Of a stretch of DNA of 64,000 nt, positions 1 through 7,608 are shown piece by piece. The stretch comes from Ralstonia soli (GTDB lineage: Bacteria; Pseudomonadota; Gammaproteobacteria; Burkholderiales; Burkholderiaceae): the NCBI RefSeq assembly GCF_023955655.1, contig NZ_JAMXHT010000003.1, forward strand, positions 434,001 to 498,000, read 5' to 3'. The position numbers were made by a program, and so were the translations under genes. Numbering within the stretch: position 1 is the stretch's first letter; each line of letters begins with the position of its first letter. Below the pieces are notes generated by a model. That model made no database searches. It was not told the origin of the DNA and saw nothing but the letters and a program-made list of their open reading frames with translations.

Positions 1-577
1 CCGCTATTGTAACGAGCCGCGTCGGTTGCCATTGGCGCGGCGGCGGCTCGGCGGGTTCGCCGGTGCGAATGTCGATATAGCTGACCGGCAGGCCGCGCGC
101 GGTCAGGAAATCGGCCACGGCATAGCCGGTGCCGGCCGTCCACGGGCGCACCTTCTCGAACGGCTTCAGGCGATACTCGACCAGCTCTTCCGACAGCGCG
201 ATCTCGCCATCGGCCACCACGTGGTACGCGATGATCAACTCGTTCTTGCGGATGAACTCGTACACGCCGATCAGCGAGATTGATTGCGCGTCGAGGTTGG
301 TTTCTTCCTTCAGCTCGCGCGCGATGCCCGCTTCGGGCGTCTCGTCGCGCTCCATGAAGCCGGTGACGAGCGCGAACATGCCCTCCGGCCACTGCGCGTT
401 GCGCGCCAGGAACATCTGCCCGCGATACTCGACCACCGCCGCCAGCACCGGCAGCGGATTGTTCCAGTGGACGAAGCCGCAGTCCGGCGCCGGACAAGCG
501 ATGCGCAGCCGGCCCGCCGTGTGCTGCTCGACGAGCGGCGTGGCACATTGCGGGCAGAAGCGGTAGTCGAAGCTCAT
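1..577 (-). CDS. NUDIX hydrolase with N-terminal zinc ribbon (3' end cut by window)
   Basis: The reading frame starts at the ATG read from 577 and stays open to the left edge, so at least 192 codons are present and the stop is missing. The N-terminus carries a zinc ribbon (CPQC near residue 8, then a second Cys pair around residues 29-34 ending CGFVHW). The NUDIX box follows around residues 63-85: G-x5-E-x7-REL-x-EE is intact, but the usual Gly after EE-x is Asn (EETNL). The family removes nucleoside diphosphates linked to other moieties, such as NADH or ADP-ribose; the substrate cannot be fixed from sequence. It is transcribed in the same direction as the threonine aldolase, whose stop is about 26 nt upstream of this start, so they may share a transcript. 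Confidence 0.85.
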   Translation of the reverse strand, partial: MSFDYRFCPQCATPLVEQHTAGRLRIACPAPDCGFVHWNNPLPVLAAVVEYRGQMFLARNAQWPEGMFALVTGFMERDETPEAGIARELKEETNLDAQSISLIGVYEFIRKNELIIAYHVVADGEIALSEELVEYRLKPFEKVRPWTAGTGYAVADFLTARGLPVSYIDIRTGEPAEPPPRQWQPTRLVTIA

Positions 578-603
578 GGTGATGAAATGGCTGAGGTAGC
601 GAT

Positions 604-1650
604 TCAGGCGGCTTGTTCGCAGGCAAGGCGGATGTCGGCAGCAAAGGCTTCCACCGTTTCGGGCTGCACATCCCACGAGCACATCAGGCGGCAACCGCCC
701 GCGCCGATGAACGTGTAGAACTTCCAGCCACGTGCGCGCAGTGCCTCGATGGCGGGCAACGGCAGTTCGGCAAACACCGCGTTCGATTCGGTCGGGAACA
801 TGATGCGCACACCGGGCACATCGACGATGCGCGAATGCAGCAGTTGCGCCATCGCATTGCCGTGGCGCGCGTTGCGCAGCCAGACGTCGTTCTCCAGCAA
901 GCCCAGCCACGGCGCCGAGATGAAGCGCATCTTCGAGGCCAGTTGCCCTGCCTGCTTCACGCGATAGGCAAAGTCCTCCGCCAGGCGACGATCGAAGAAG
1001 ACGACGGCCTCGCCCACCGGCAGGCCATTCTTCGTGCCGCCGAAGCAGAGCACGTCCACGCCTGCACGCCAGGTGATCTCCGAGGGATGCACACCGAGCG
1101 ATGCCACCGCGTTGGCAAAGCGCGCGCCATCCATGTGCACGCGCAGCTGGCGGCGCTTGGCAATGGCGGCAATCGCGCGCACTTCTTCCACTGTGTAGAC
1201 CGTGCCCACCTCCGTCGACTGCGTAAGCGAGACGACCTTGGGCTTCGGGTAGTGGATGTCAGACCGGCGCGTGACCAGTGCTTCCACCGCGTCGGGCGTG
1301 AGCTTGCCGTTCTCGCCCTTGGCGGTCAGCAGCTTGGAGCCGTTGGAGAAGAACTCGGGGCCGCCGCACTCGTCCGTCTCGATATGCGCCAGCTCGTGGC
1401 AGATGACGGAGTGATACGACTGGCACAGCGAGGACAGCGCCAGCGAATTGGCCGCCGTACCGTTGAAGACGAAGAAGACCTCGCAGTCGGTCTCGAACAG
1501 GTCGCGGATGCGATCGCACACGCGCTGCGTCCACGAATCATCGCCATACGCGGGCTCGTGGCCGCTGCCGTTGGCTTCCAGGAAGTATTTCAGCGATTCG
1601 GGGCAGAAGCCCGCGTAGTTGTCGGAGGCGAAATGTTGCATGGGCTGCAT
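604..1650 (-). CDS. ltaE: low-specificity L-threonine aldolase
   Basis: A 348-residue PLP enzyme of the beta-eliminating lyase family that cleaves L-threonine (and allo-threonine) to glycine and acetaldehyde in the cytoplasm. The N-terminus HFASDNYAG and the PLP-lysine segment CFGGTKNG (Lys about residue 207) are typical, as is HMDGAR around residues 172-177, which positions the pyridine ring. The length is usual for the family. A second ATG three codons in (1641) fits the family start as well; neither has a strong ribosome binding site. The tautomerase gene lies 26 nt upstream on the same strand and the NUDIX gene 26 nt downstream, so this is a likely small operon without an obvious common pathway. 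Confidence 0.9.
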   Translation of the reverse strand: MQPMQHFASDNYAGFCPESLKYFLEANGSGHEPAYGDDSWTQRVCDRIRDLFETDCEVFFVFNGTAANSLALSSLCQSYHSVICHELAHIETDECGGPEFFSNGSKLLTAKGENGKLTPDAVEALVTRRSDIHYPKPKVVSLTQSTEVGTVYTVEEVRAIAAIAKRRQLRVHMDGARFANAVASLGVHPSEITWRAGVDVLCFGGTKNGLPVGEAVVFFDRRLAEDFAYRVKQAGQLASKMRFISAPWLGLLENDVWLRNARHGNAMAQLLHSRIVDVPGVRIMFPTESNAVFAELPLPAIEALRARGWKFYTFIGAGGCRLMCSWDVQPETVEAFAADIRLACEQAA

Positions 1651-1676
1651 GGCGACCGGCCTGAATGAGGAGTGCG

Positions 1677-1865
1677 TTACTTCTGTTCGGACCAGAGCAC
1701 GCCGCCGGTCGCCCAGTTCTCGCGCTTGACGTCGTTGATGATGATGTCGACGGCACCGGGCGCGCAGCCCAGGGTTTCGCAGGTGACGCGCGTCACGGCT
1801 TCAACGAGCTGTTTCTTTTGCTCGACGGTGCGGCCCTCGAACATCTCGATATGGAAAGTCGGCAT
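1677..1865 (-). CDS. 4-oxalocrotonate tautomerase-like protein
   Basis: A 62-residue protein of the tautomerase superfamily. Start 1865 is chosen because it places Pro directly after the initiator Met (MPTFHIEMFEG); this N-terminal Pro is the catalytic base of the family. A longer in-frame start at 1916 would bury it. The length matches 4-OT monomers, which assemble as hexamers. The conserved pattern of a helix (RTVEQKKQLVEAVT) followed by IIINDVKRENWATGG agrees with 4-OT-like proteins that keto-enol isomerise 2-hydroxymuconate-type compounds. No aromatic ring-cleavage genes are adjacent, so the natural substrate is unknown. Confidence 0.85.
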   Translation of the reverse strand: MPTFHIEMFEGRTVEQKKQLVEAVTRVTCETLGCAPGAVDIIINDVKRENWATGGVLWSEQK

Positions 1866-1893
1866 GGTGTCTCCGGTGTGGTGAGTCGCGTGA

Positions 1894-2679
1894 TCAATCG
1901 CGATAGGAAGCGTCAATTTTATCCAGTTTGCGCAACAGGGCCGGCCACTCCATCACGCCCTCGATGGCGCCGCCGTCTTCCAGTTGCTCAACAGCTCGGT
2001 CCGCTACCTGCGGAGCGGGCGAGACAACCTCGCCGCCCGTCAGCGCCTGGATCTGGATTTCGCACGCCTTGATGAGCGTGGCCATCAGCACATGCGCTTC
2101 GGCCACGGTGCGGCCGATGGTGAGCGTGCCGTGGTTGCGCAGCAGCATGGCGAACTGGGCCCCGAGCGACGCGGTCAGGCGCGTACCCTCTTCCGGCGTG
2201 AAGGCCAGGCCTTCGTAGTCGTGATACGCAATGCGCTTGTGGAAGCGCAGCGCGTGCTGCGAGAGCGGCAGCAACCCGTGCTTCTGCGCCGACACGGCGA
2301 TGCCCGCAGTGTTATGCAGATGGATCACGCAATGCGCATCGGGCCGCGCGGCGTGCACGGCAGCGTGCAGCGCAAAGCCCGTCACGTTCACGGATGGCCG
2401 CGTTGCGGCATCGGGCCAATCGCCGACGAGTTGCCCGGCGCGGTTGATCTTGACCAGGTTGGATGCGGTGATCTCGTCAAACGCCAAGCCGAACGCGTTG
2501 ATCAGGAAGTGGTCCGGCTCGCCGGGAACGGTGGCCGAGAGGTGGGTGTAGATCAGATCATCCCAGCCGTTGAGTGCGGCCAGGCGATAGGCGGCGGCCA
2601 GGTCGACACGCACGGCGCGCTCGGCGGCGCTGATCTCGCCCCCGGGCACGACGGCACCGGGGCGCAGGGCAAAAGACAT
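1894..2679 (-). CDS. class II aldolase/adducin family protein
   Basis: A 261-residue protein of the class II (zinc-dependent) aldolase/adducin family. The metal site is visible as the HLH pair in CVIHLHNTAG and a third His in LLRNHGTLT; an N-terminal GWDDLIYTHLSATVPG segment is characteristic. Family members cleave or decarboxylate sugar phosphates and short hydroxy-acids (fuculose-1-P and ribulose-5-P epimerase relatives); the exact substrate is not readable here. The gene ends 28 nt before the tautomerase start on the same strand, which suggests co-transcription. The start at 2679 is preceded on its strand by a purine-rich GGAGGAG-type stretch (2683-2700 on the plus strand reads as its complement). 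Confidence 0.85.
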   Translation of the reverse strand: MSFALRPGAVVPGGEISAAERAVRVDLAAAYRLAALNGWDDLIYTHLSATVPGEPDHFLINAFGLAFDEITASNLVKINRAGQLVGDWPDAATRPSVNVTGFALHAAVHAARPDAHCVIHLHNTAGIAVSAQKHGLLPLSQHALRFHKRIAYHDYEGLAFTPEEGTRLTASLGAQFAMLLRNHGTLTIGRTVAEAHVLMATLIKACEIQIQALTGGEVVSPAPQVADRAVEQLEDGGAIEGVMEWPALLRKLDKIDASYRD

Positions 2680-2754
2680 GGGGCTCCTCCAATGGAGGAG
2701 GCATTCTAGAACGCGCGCGCGAATCGAGCAGCGACGCGCGCTACATGCTGTCCA

Positions 2755-3978
2755 TCACGCACGTACGGGCGATGCCGGTGAGACGCGCTTGACCACGATG
2801 AACGTCGCCACGCCCACGACCAGAGACACCGCCGCCACCGCGAGCGACGCATTGAAGCCACCCGTGGCCGCGAACAGCCGGTTCGCCAGCGGCGGCCCGA
2901 CGATCTGGCCGATGCCGTAGGCAGCCGTCATCAAGCCCATCAGGCGCGGTGCCGCGTGCGGCCACAGACGACGCGCCTCGCGCATGGCGAACAGTGTGAT
3001 CGCCGTGAACGGCAGGCCAAGCAGCAGGCTGGAGAGCGCCAGCCCCGCCACCGTCGGCCAGACGATGCTGATGGTCACGGCAACGGCCTGCATCGCATAT
3101 GCGGTGGCCAGTAGCGCGCGGTTGTCGCGCGCCAGGCTGATCCGCGTGGAGAGAAAGGCGCCCAGCGCCACGCCCGCGCCGAACATCGGCCAGAACAGGT
3201 CGGGCCAGACGGAGCCGGCCGGCAGCACCTTGCGCGCGATCACCGGCAGGAAGGTGGCGGTGATGATGTAGCCGAAACCGGCCACGCCGTAGGCCAGGGT
3301 GACAGCAATGGTTGGGGCATCCAGTTTCGGTACCGCGCCGGCCGCGGCCGATGCCGGCGCGGCATGCGAGCGCGCTTCGGGCCGGACGGTCGACCACACC
3401 GCCGCAGAGAGCAGCGCCGACAGCACACCAAACGCAACCCACGCCGACGTGGCATGCCAGCCCAACGCCACCATGCCGCTGGCCATCAGCCCCGGAATGG
3501 CGATGCCCAGACCCGGCCCGCAGAAGATGATGCCGCCCAGCGCTGCGTGCCCCAGCTCGGTCAGGCGGTGCAGACACCAACCGGCCGTGAAGACAAACAC
3601 CAGCGCGCTGATCATGCCCGCCGCAAAGCGCAGCACGAGCCACGCCGGCTGGCCTTGCAGCACGCCCATCCCGGCAGTGAGCAGTACCGTCGCAACCAGG
3701 CCGATGCGAATGAACCGCGCCGCATCACCGCGCAACGCCATGCAGACCAGGGCGCCGACGAAATATCCAAGGTAGTTGCCCGTGGCTAGCCAGCTGCCTT
3801 GCGCAAGCGTGAGGCTGCCGTCGTGCAGCATCATCGGCAGGATTGGCGTGAAGGCGAAGCGGCCAATGCCCATCGCCACGGAAAGCGCGACCATGCCCGC
3901 AATCGCCACACGCCACGCGGTAGCGCGCGGGTGCGGCACAGCAGAGACGACAGAGGAAGACGGCAGAGTGTGCTCCAT
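2755..3978 (-). CDS. YbfB/YjiJ family MFS transporter
   Basis: A 407-residue inner-membrane protein with about twelve hydrophobic segments, of the YbfB/YjiJ branch of the major facilitator superfamily. The first membrane segment carries the family-like run SVAMGIGRFAFTPILPMM. Transport substrate is not known for this branch. Start 3978 is preferred over an in-frame ATG at 4032, because a perfect minus-strand TATAAT (4045-4050) would put the transcript start almost on top of 4032; neither start has a strong ribosome site, so this is a judgement. The gene is divergent from a LysR regulator starting at 4083, the classical arrangement in which the regulator controls the transporter. Confidence 0.85.
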   Translation of the reverse strand: MEHTLPSSSVVSAVPHPRATAWRVAIAGMVALSVAMGIGRFAFTPILPMMLHDGSLTLAQGSWLATGNYLGYFVGALVCMALRGDAARFIRIGLVATVLLTAGMGVLQGQPAWLVLRFAAGMISALVFVFTAGWCLHRLTELGHAALGGIIFCGPGLGIAIPGLMASGMVALGWHATSAWVAFGVLSALLSAAVWSTVRPEARSHAAPASAAAGAVPKLDAPTIAVTLAYGVAGFGYIITATFLPVIARKVLPAGSVWPDLFWPMFGAGVALGAFLSTRISLARDNRALLATAYAMQAVAVTISIVWPTVAGLALSSLLLGLPFTAITLFAMREARRLWPHAAPRLMGLMTAAYGIGQIVGPPLANRLFAATGGFNASLAVAAVSLVVGVATFIVVKRVSPASPVRA

Positions 3979-4044
3979 GGGAAGCGCTCGGGATGAGGAA
4001 GTCGGCACTTCATCGTACGCACCGCCGCTCATCTTGAAAAATGA

Positions 4045-4050
4045 ATTATA
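4045..4050 (-). promoter_or_regulatory. candidate -10 element for the MFS gene
   Basis: The minus strand reads TATAAT, a perfect sigma-70 -10 hexamer, inside an AT-rich 50 bp gap between divergent genes. No good -35 is visible at 16-18 bp, as expected if the LysR protein activates the promoter. Its position also helps to choose the MFS start. Confidence 0.4.
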
Positions 4051-4082
4051 TTGAACGAACCCATTAGCATTTGAGATAGATC

Positions 4083-4991
4083 ATGGATCTGGCCTCGCTT
4101 GAGATTTTCCGAACGGTGGTGCGCGAAGGCGGCGTCACCCGGGCAGCCCAGCAGTTGAACCGCGTGCAATCGAACGTGACGACGCGCATCCGCCAGCTGG
4201 AAACGTCGCTGGGCGTGCAGCTATTCGTGCGCGAGAGCAAGCGTATGGTGCTCACGCCCGCCGGCCAGACCCTGCTGACCTACGCCGACGACATCCTGCG
4301 TCTGGCCGCCGAAGCGCGTCAGGCCGTGCAGCCGCGCGAGCCGCACGGGCGCCTGCGCATCGCCTCGATGGAGAGCACGGCCGCCAGCCGCCTGCCCACG
4401 CTGCTCGCCACGCTGCACCAGCGCTGGCCTCGCGTGCAGCTCGAACTGGTGACGATGACAACGCGCCAGTCGATCCAGGCGCTGTCGAATTTCGAGGTGG
4501 ACTGCGCATTCGTTGCCGAAACCGCATGCCTCGCCAACACGCGTGCGGCGATGACCACGCTCCCCGCCTTTGCCGAAGAGCTGGTGCTGATCGCCCACCG
4601 CGCGCATCCGCCCATCCGCCGCGCCACCGACGTGCAGAGCGCCGCCCTGCTCGGCTTTGAACCTGGCTGTGCGTATCGGCAATTGATCGAAGACTGGTTC
4701 GCTGCCGATGGCGTGGTGCCGTCGCGCGTGCTCGAGCTGGGCTCGTACCACGCCATCATCGCGTGTGCGGCGGCAGGCATTGGCGTGGCACTGGTGCCGC
4801 GCTCGGTACTGGAGCTGTACACCAATGCGCCGGAGATCAGCGTGCACGAGCTTGGCAAGCCCGGCCGCGTCGACACGGTGCTCGCCTGGCACCGCGAGAT
4901 GGCCGGCCCCGCCCTGCAAGCGCTCCTGCAGGTGCTGAGCGAGCCGCATGCCGTAGCGAGCACACCCGCCGGCGAGGCCATCGCTGCCTAA
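4083..4991 (+). CDS. LysR-family transcriptional regulator
   Basis: A 302-residue LysR-type regulator. The N-terminal winged helix-turn-helix covers about residues 1-60 (MDLASLEIFRTVVREGG, then TRAAQQLNRVQSNVTTRIRQ and LFVRESKRMVLTPAG), followed by the linker helix and a periplasmic-binding-protein-like effector domain from about residue 90. It starts 104 bp from the divergent MFS transporter and most probably regulates it; the effector is unknown. The nfeD gene starts 70 bp downstream on the same strand. The family usually autoregulates and binds T-N11-A motifs; the AT-rich gap 4033-4082 is the likely site. Confidence 0.92.
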   Translation: MDLASLEIFRTVVREGGVTRAAQQLNRVQSNVTTRIRQLETSLGVQLFVRESKRMVLTPAGQTLLTYADDILRLAAEARQAVQPREPHGRLRIASMESTAASRLPTLLATLHQRWPRVQLELVTMTTRQSIQALSNFEVDCAFVAETACLANTRAAMTTLPAFAEELVLIAHRAHPPIRRATDVQSAALLGFEPGCAYRQLIEDWFAADGVVPSRVLELGSYHAIIACAAAGIGVALVPRSVLELYTNAPEISVHELGKPGRVDTVLAWHREMAGPALQALLQVLSEPHAVASTPAGEAIAA

Positions 4992-5062
4992 ACTGAATGC
5001 AGCACACGGACCATGCCGCGGGTCCGACGCAGTCCAGCGCGGCAACGACGACGGAGGCGCCC

Positions 5063-6466
5063 ATGCGACCGTCAATGCGGATTCGTCAAGGGATGGTCTG
5101 GCTGACGGCAATCATCGCCGCCACATGGAGCAGCCTTGCCATGGCAGCCGCCCCGGTAATCGTGCTGCCGCTGACCGGCGCGATCGGGCCGGCGAGTGCG
5201 GCCTACGTCATCCACGGGTTGCAGCAGGCGCGCGCGCAAGGCGCACAACTCGTGGTGCTGCAGATGGATACGCCTGGCGGGCTGGATGCGTCGATGCGGC
5301 AGATCATCCAGGCAATCCTTTCCTCTCCGGTGCCGGTGGCGGGCTATGTGGCGCCGGGTGGTGCGCGTGCCGCCAGTGCGGGCACCTACATCCTCTACGC
5401 CTGCCACGTCGCGGCGATGGCGCCGGCCACCAACCTGGGCGCGGCATCACCGGTGTCCATCGGCATTGGCGGGCATGCGCCCAGTCCGCCAAGTCCCGGA
5501 GATGCAGCCAAACCGGCCAGCGCCCCCGCTGCATCGTCCAGCAACGAAGACACCCTCGCCCGCAAGCAGATGCACGACGCGGCGGCGTACATCCGCGGGC
5601 TCGCGCAACTGCGTGGTCGCAACGCAGACTGGGCTGAGCGCGCCGTGCGCGAAGCCGTGAGTCTCGACGCGCCCGAAGCTGCCAACCAGCACGTCATCGA
5701 CCTCATCGCCAGCGACACCCCTGATCTGCTCAAGCACGTGGATGGGCGCGCGCTGCGTACGTCCCGCGGCCTCGTCACGCTGCACACTGCTGGCGCGCCG
5801 ACCGTCGTGTTGGAGCCCGACTGGCGCAACCACTTCCTCGGCGTCATTACGGACCCGAGCCTCGCGCTGTTGCTGCTGACGGTGGGCGTGTATGCGCTGA
5901 TCTTCGAGTTCTCGACGCCGGGAATGGTGGTGCCCGGCATCCTCGGCGCGATGTGCATTCTGGTGGCGCTCTATGGGCTGCAGATGCTGCCGATCAACTA
6001 CGCAGGGCTGGCGTTGATTGCGCTGGGCCTCGGCTGCATGGTGGCCGAGGCGTTCCTGCCGACGTTCGGCGCGCTCGGCGTAGGCGGCATCGTGGCGTTC
6101 GTGCTCGGGGCGGTGATGCTGATCGATACGCAAACGCCCGGCTTTGGTGTGCCGCTGCCGCTCATCATCGGGCTGGCCTTTGTGAGCCTGACCGTCGTGC
6201 TGGCGGTCTCCAGCCTGGCAGTGCGTGCGCGACGCCGGCCGATGGTCACGGGCGGCGACACGCTCATCGGCATGACGGGTGAAGTGGTCGACGTCGACAC
6301 ATCGGACGCCGATGCAGACAGTGACGGTTGGGCGCGCATCCATGGTGAGCGCTGGCGCGTGCGTTGCGACGCTGGCATGGCGCGTGGCGATCAGGTTCGC
6401 GTCATCGCGCGACATGGCTTGACGCTGTTGGTGGAGCCGGCCGAGCCCGTGGCGGCTTCCGCTTAA
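5063..6466 (+). CDS. NfeD-family membrane-bound serine protease (ClpP class)
   Basis: A 467-residue secreted/membrane protein. Start 5063 is chosen over an in-frame ATG at 4997 because GGAGG lies at 5053-5057 and a signal peptide (VWLTAIIAATWSSLAMAAAP) follows. The N-terminal half is a ClpP/SppA-like serine protease: MDTPGGL, then ARAASAGTYI with the nucleophile Ser, and a downstream Lys (ARKQMHDAA) as general base. Four to five membrane segments follow, then a C-terminal NfeD OB-fold (GMTGEVVDVD to VIARHGLTLLVE). It pairs with the slipin gene immediately downstream, a widespread operon in which the protease cleaves the stomatin homologue. The two genes are separated by a 97 bp palindromic repeat, which is unusual for so tight a pair. 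Confidence 0.92.
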   Translation: MRPSMRIRQGMVWLTAIIAATWSSLAMAAAPVIVLPLTGAIGPASAAYVIHGLQQARAQGAQLVVLQMDTPGGLDASMRQIIQAILSSPVPVAGYVAPGGARAASAGTYILYACHVAAMAPATNLGAASPVSIGIGGHAPSPPSPGDAAKPASAPAASSSNEDTLARKQMHDAAAYIRGLAQLRGRNADWAERAVREAVSLDAPEAANQHVIDLIASDTPDLLKHVDGRALRTSRGLVTLHTAGAPTVVLEPDWRNHFLGVITDPSLALLLLTVGVYALIFEFSTPGMVVPGILGAMCILVALYGLQMLPINYAGLALIALGLGCMVAEAFLPTFGALGVGGIVAFVLGAVMLIDTQTPGFGVPLPLIIGLAFVSLTVVLAVSSLAVRARRRPMVTGGDTLIGMTGEVVDVDTSDADADSDGWARIHGERWRVRCDAGMARGDQVRVIARHGLTLLVEPAEPVAASA

Positions 6467-6468
6467 GA

Positions 6469-6565
6469 GCCGCTAACAAAACTGTCCTGGCTAGGCGTAC
6501 CGACGCGGACAGTACTGTAGTACGGCAAGGAGGTGCAACGAAGCCAGGGCGGTTTTGTTAGCGGC
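6469..6565. repeat. 97 bp palindromic repeat element inside the nfeD-slipin operon
   Basis: The element is bounded by 24-nt inverted arms at 6469-6492 and 6542-6565 that match at 22 of 24 positions (both differences are C/T). The left arm begins GCCGCTAACAAAAC. The 49 nt interior contains a second short palindrome around CAGTACTG (6510-6517). It ends 3 bp before the AAGGAG ribosome site of the slipin gene. The architecture (inverted ends, no coding capacity) is that of a REP/MITE-like intergenic repeat. No second copy lies in this window, so its status as a dispersed family is inference. Confidence 0.7.
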
Positions 6566-6581
6566 GCTAAGGAGAAACAAC

Positions 6582-7331
6582 ATGGTCTACGGATTCTTCA
6601 GCGCAGGCGGCCTGATCTTTCTGGCCGTGCTGCTGGTCATCTCGTCTTTTCGGGTGCTGCGTGAGTACGAGCGCGGTGTGGTGTTTCTGCTTGGGCGCTT
6701 CTGGCGCGTGAAGGGGCCGGGGCTGGTGCTGATCGTGCCAGCTATCCAGCAGATGGTGCGGGTGGACCTGCGCACCGTGGTGATGGATGTGCCGCCGCAA
6801 GACGTGATCTCGCACGACAACGTGTCGGTCAAGGTGAATGCGGTGGTGTACTTCCGCGTGGTGGACCCGGAGCGCGCGATTATTCAAGTGGCCAATTTTC
6901 TGGAAGCGACCAGCCAACTCGCGCAGACCACGCTGCGGGCGATTCTCGGCAAGCATGAACTGGATGAGATGCTGGCCGAGCGCGAGAAGCTCAACCTCGA
7001 TATCCAGAAGGTGCTCGACATTCAAACTGATCCTTGGGGGATCAAGATTGCCAATGTGGAGATCAAGCATGTGGATCTGAATGAATCGATGATTCGCGCG
7101 ATCGCGCGCCAGGCTGAGGCCGAACGTGAGCGGCGAGCCAAGGTGATTCACGCGGAGGGTGAACTACAGGCTTCCGAGAAACTGCTGGAGGCGGCGCAGA
7201 TGCTGGCGCAGCAGCCTGAGGCGATTCAGCTGCGTTATCTGCAGACGCTGACGCAGATTGCTGGCGACAAGAGTTCGACGATTGTGTTTCCGTTGCCGAT
7301 GGAGGTACTGGGGGCGATCAAGAAGCCTTAG
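6582..7331 (+). CDS. slipin (stomatin/prohibitin-like SPFH protein)
   Basis: A 249-residue membrane-anchored SPFH-domain protein. Start 6582 has AAGGAG at 6569-6574; an upstream in-frame TTG at 6555 lies in the repeat and is not credible. A single N-terminal membrane segment (residues 3-20) is followed by the SPFH domain ([13 protein letters not shown], then [30 protein letters not shown]) and a C-terminal helical region ([14 protein letters not shown]) that oligomerises. Length and motifs match bacterial slipins. Together with NfeD it is thought to act in membrane-protein quality control or lipid-domain scaffolding. A structured repeat begins 20 bp after the stop. Confidence 0.92.
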   Translation: MVYGFFSAGGLIFLAVLLVISSFRVLREYERGVVFLLGRFWRVKGPGLVLIVPAIQQMVRVDLRTVVMDVPPQDVISHDNVSVKVNAVVYFRVVDPERAIIQVANFLEATSQLAQTTLRAILGKHELDEMLAEREKLNLDIQKVLDIQTDPWGIKIANVEIKHVDLNESMIRAIARQAEAERERRAKVIHAEGELQASEKLLEAAQMLAQQPEAIQLRYLQTLTQIAGDKSSTIVFPLPMEVLGAIKKP

Positions 7332-7350
7332 TTGCCCTGTTTTTTTGGTG

Positions 7351-7579
7351 TTGGTCCATCCCTTGTTTCATCCCCTGCCGGGGCTGACTCACTTTCTTTG
7401 TCTTGCCAAAGAAAGTAAGCAAAGAAAGGCGCGCCCGAGATGGCGACCCCCTCCTTGGATTTTTGCCGCAGGGAGGGGAAGGAGCCAAACTCGCTGCGCT
7501 CAGACAAGGCTCCTTCCTTTTTCCTCCCCGCAACAAAAATCCAAGGCGCCATCTAGGGCAAGGTACGGCCAGACCATCG
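7351..7579. repeat. structured intergenic repeat, copy 1
   Basis: This 229 bp sequence recurs at 49972-50198. The first 96 bp are 94/96 identical between copies and include a 9-bp hairpin CTTTCTTTG/CAAAGAAAG (7392-7415). The second half folds into one long stem: 7438-7445 with 7547-7554, 7453-7465 with 7534-7546 (13 bp perfect), GCAGGGAGG with CCTCCCCGC, and 7479-7486 with 7508-7515. The apical loop carries AACTCGCTGCGCTCAGACA, nearly identical in copy 2. A T-rich run (CCTTTTTCC) follows the innermost stem. It fills the gap between the convergent slipin and TonB-receptor genes. Short open frames inside it are not credible genes. Confidence 0.85.
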
Positions 7580-7608
7580 GGGTGCTTGCGTTAGCGCCGT
7601 GGCGAACG

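Noticed and set aside
613..1668. 351-codon plus-strand frame antisense to the threonine aldolase; similar frames oppose glnS and DUF2339
   Set aside because: All are mirror frames of well-supported genes with GC-biased third positions, with unusual composition and no motifs.
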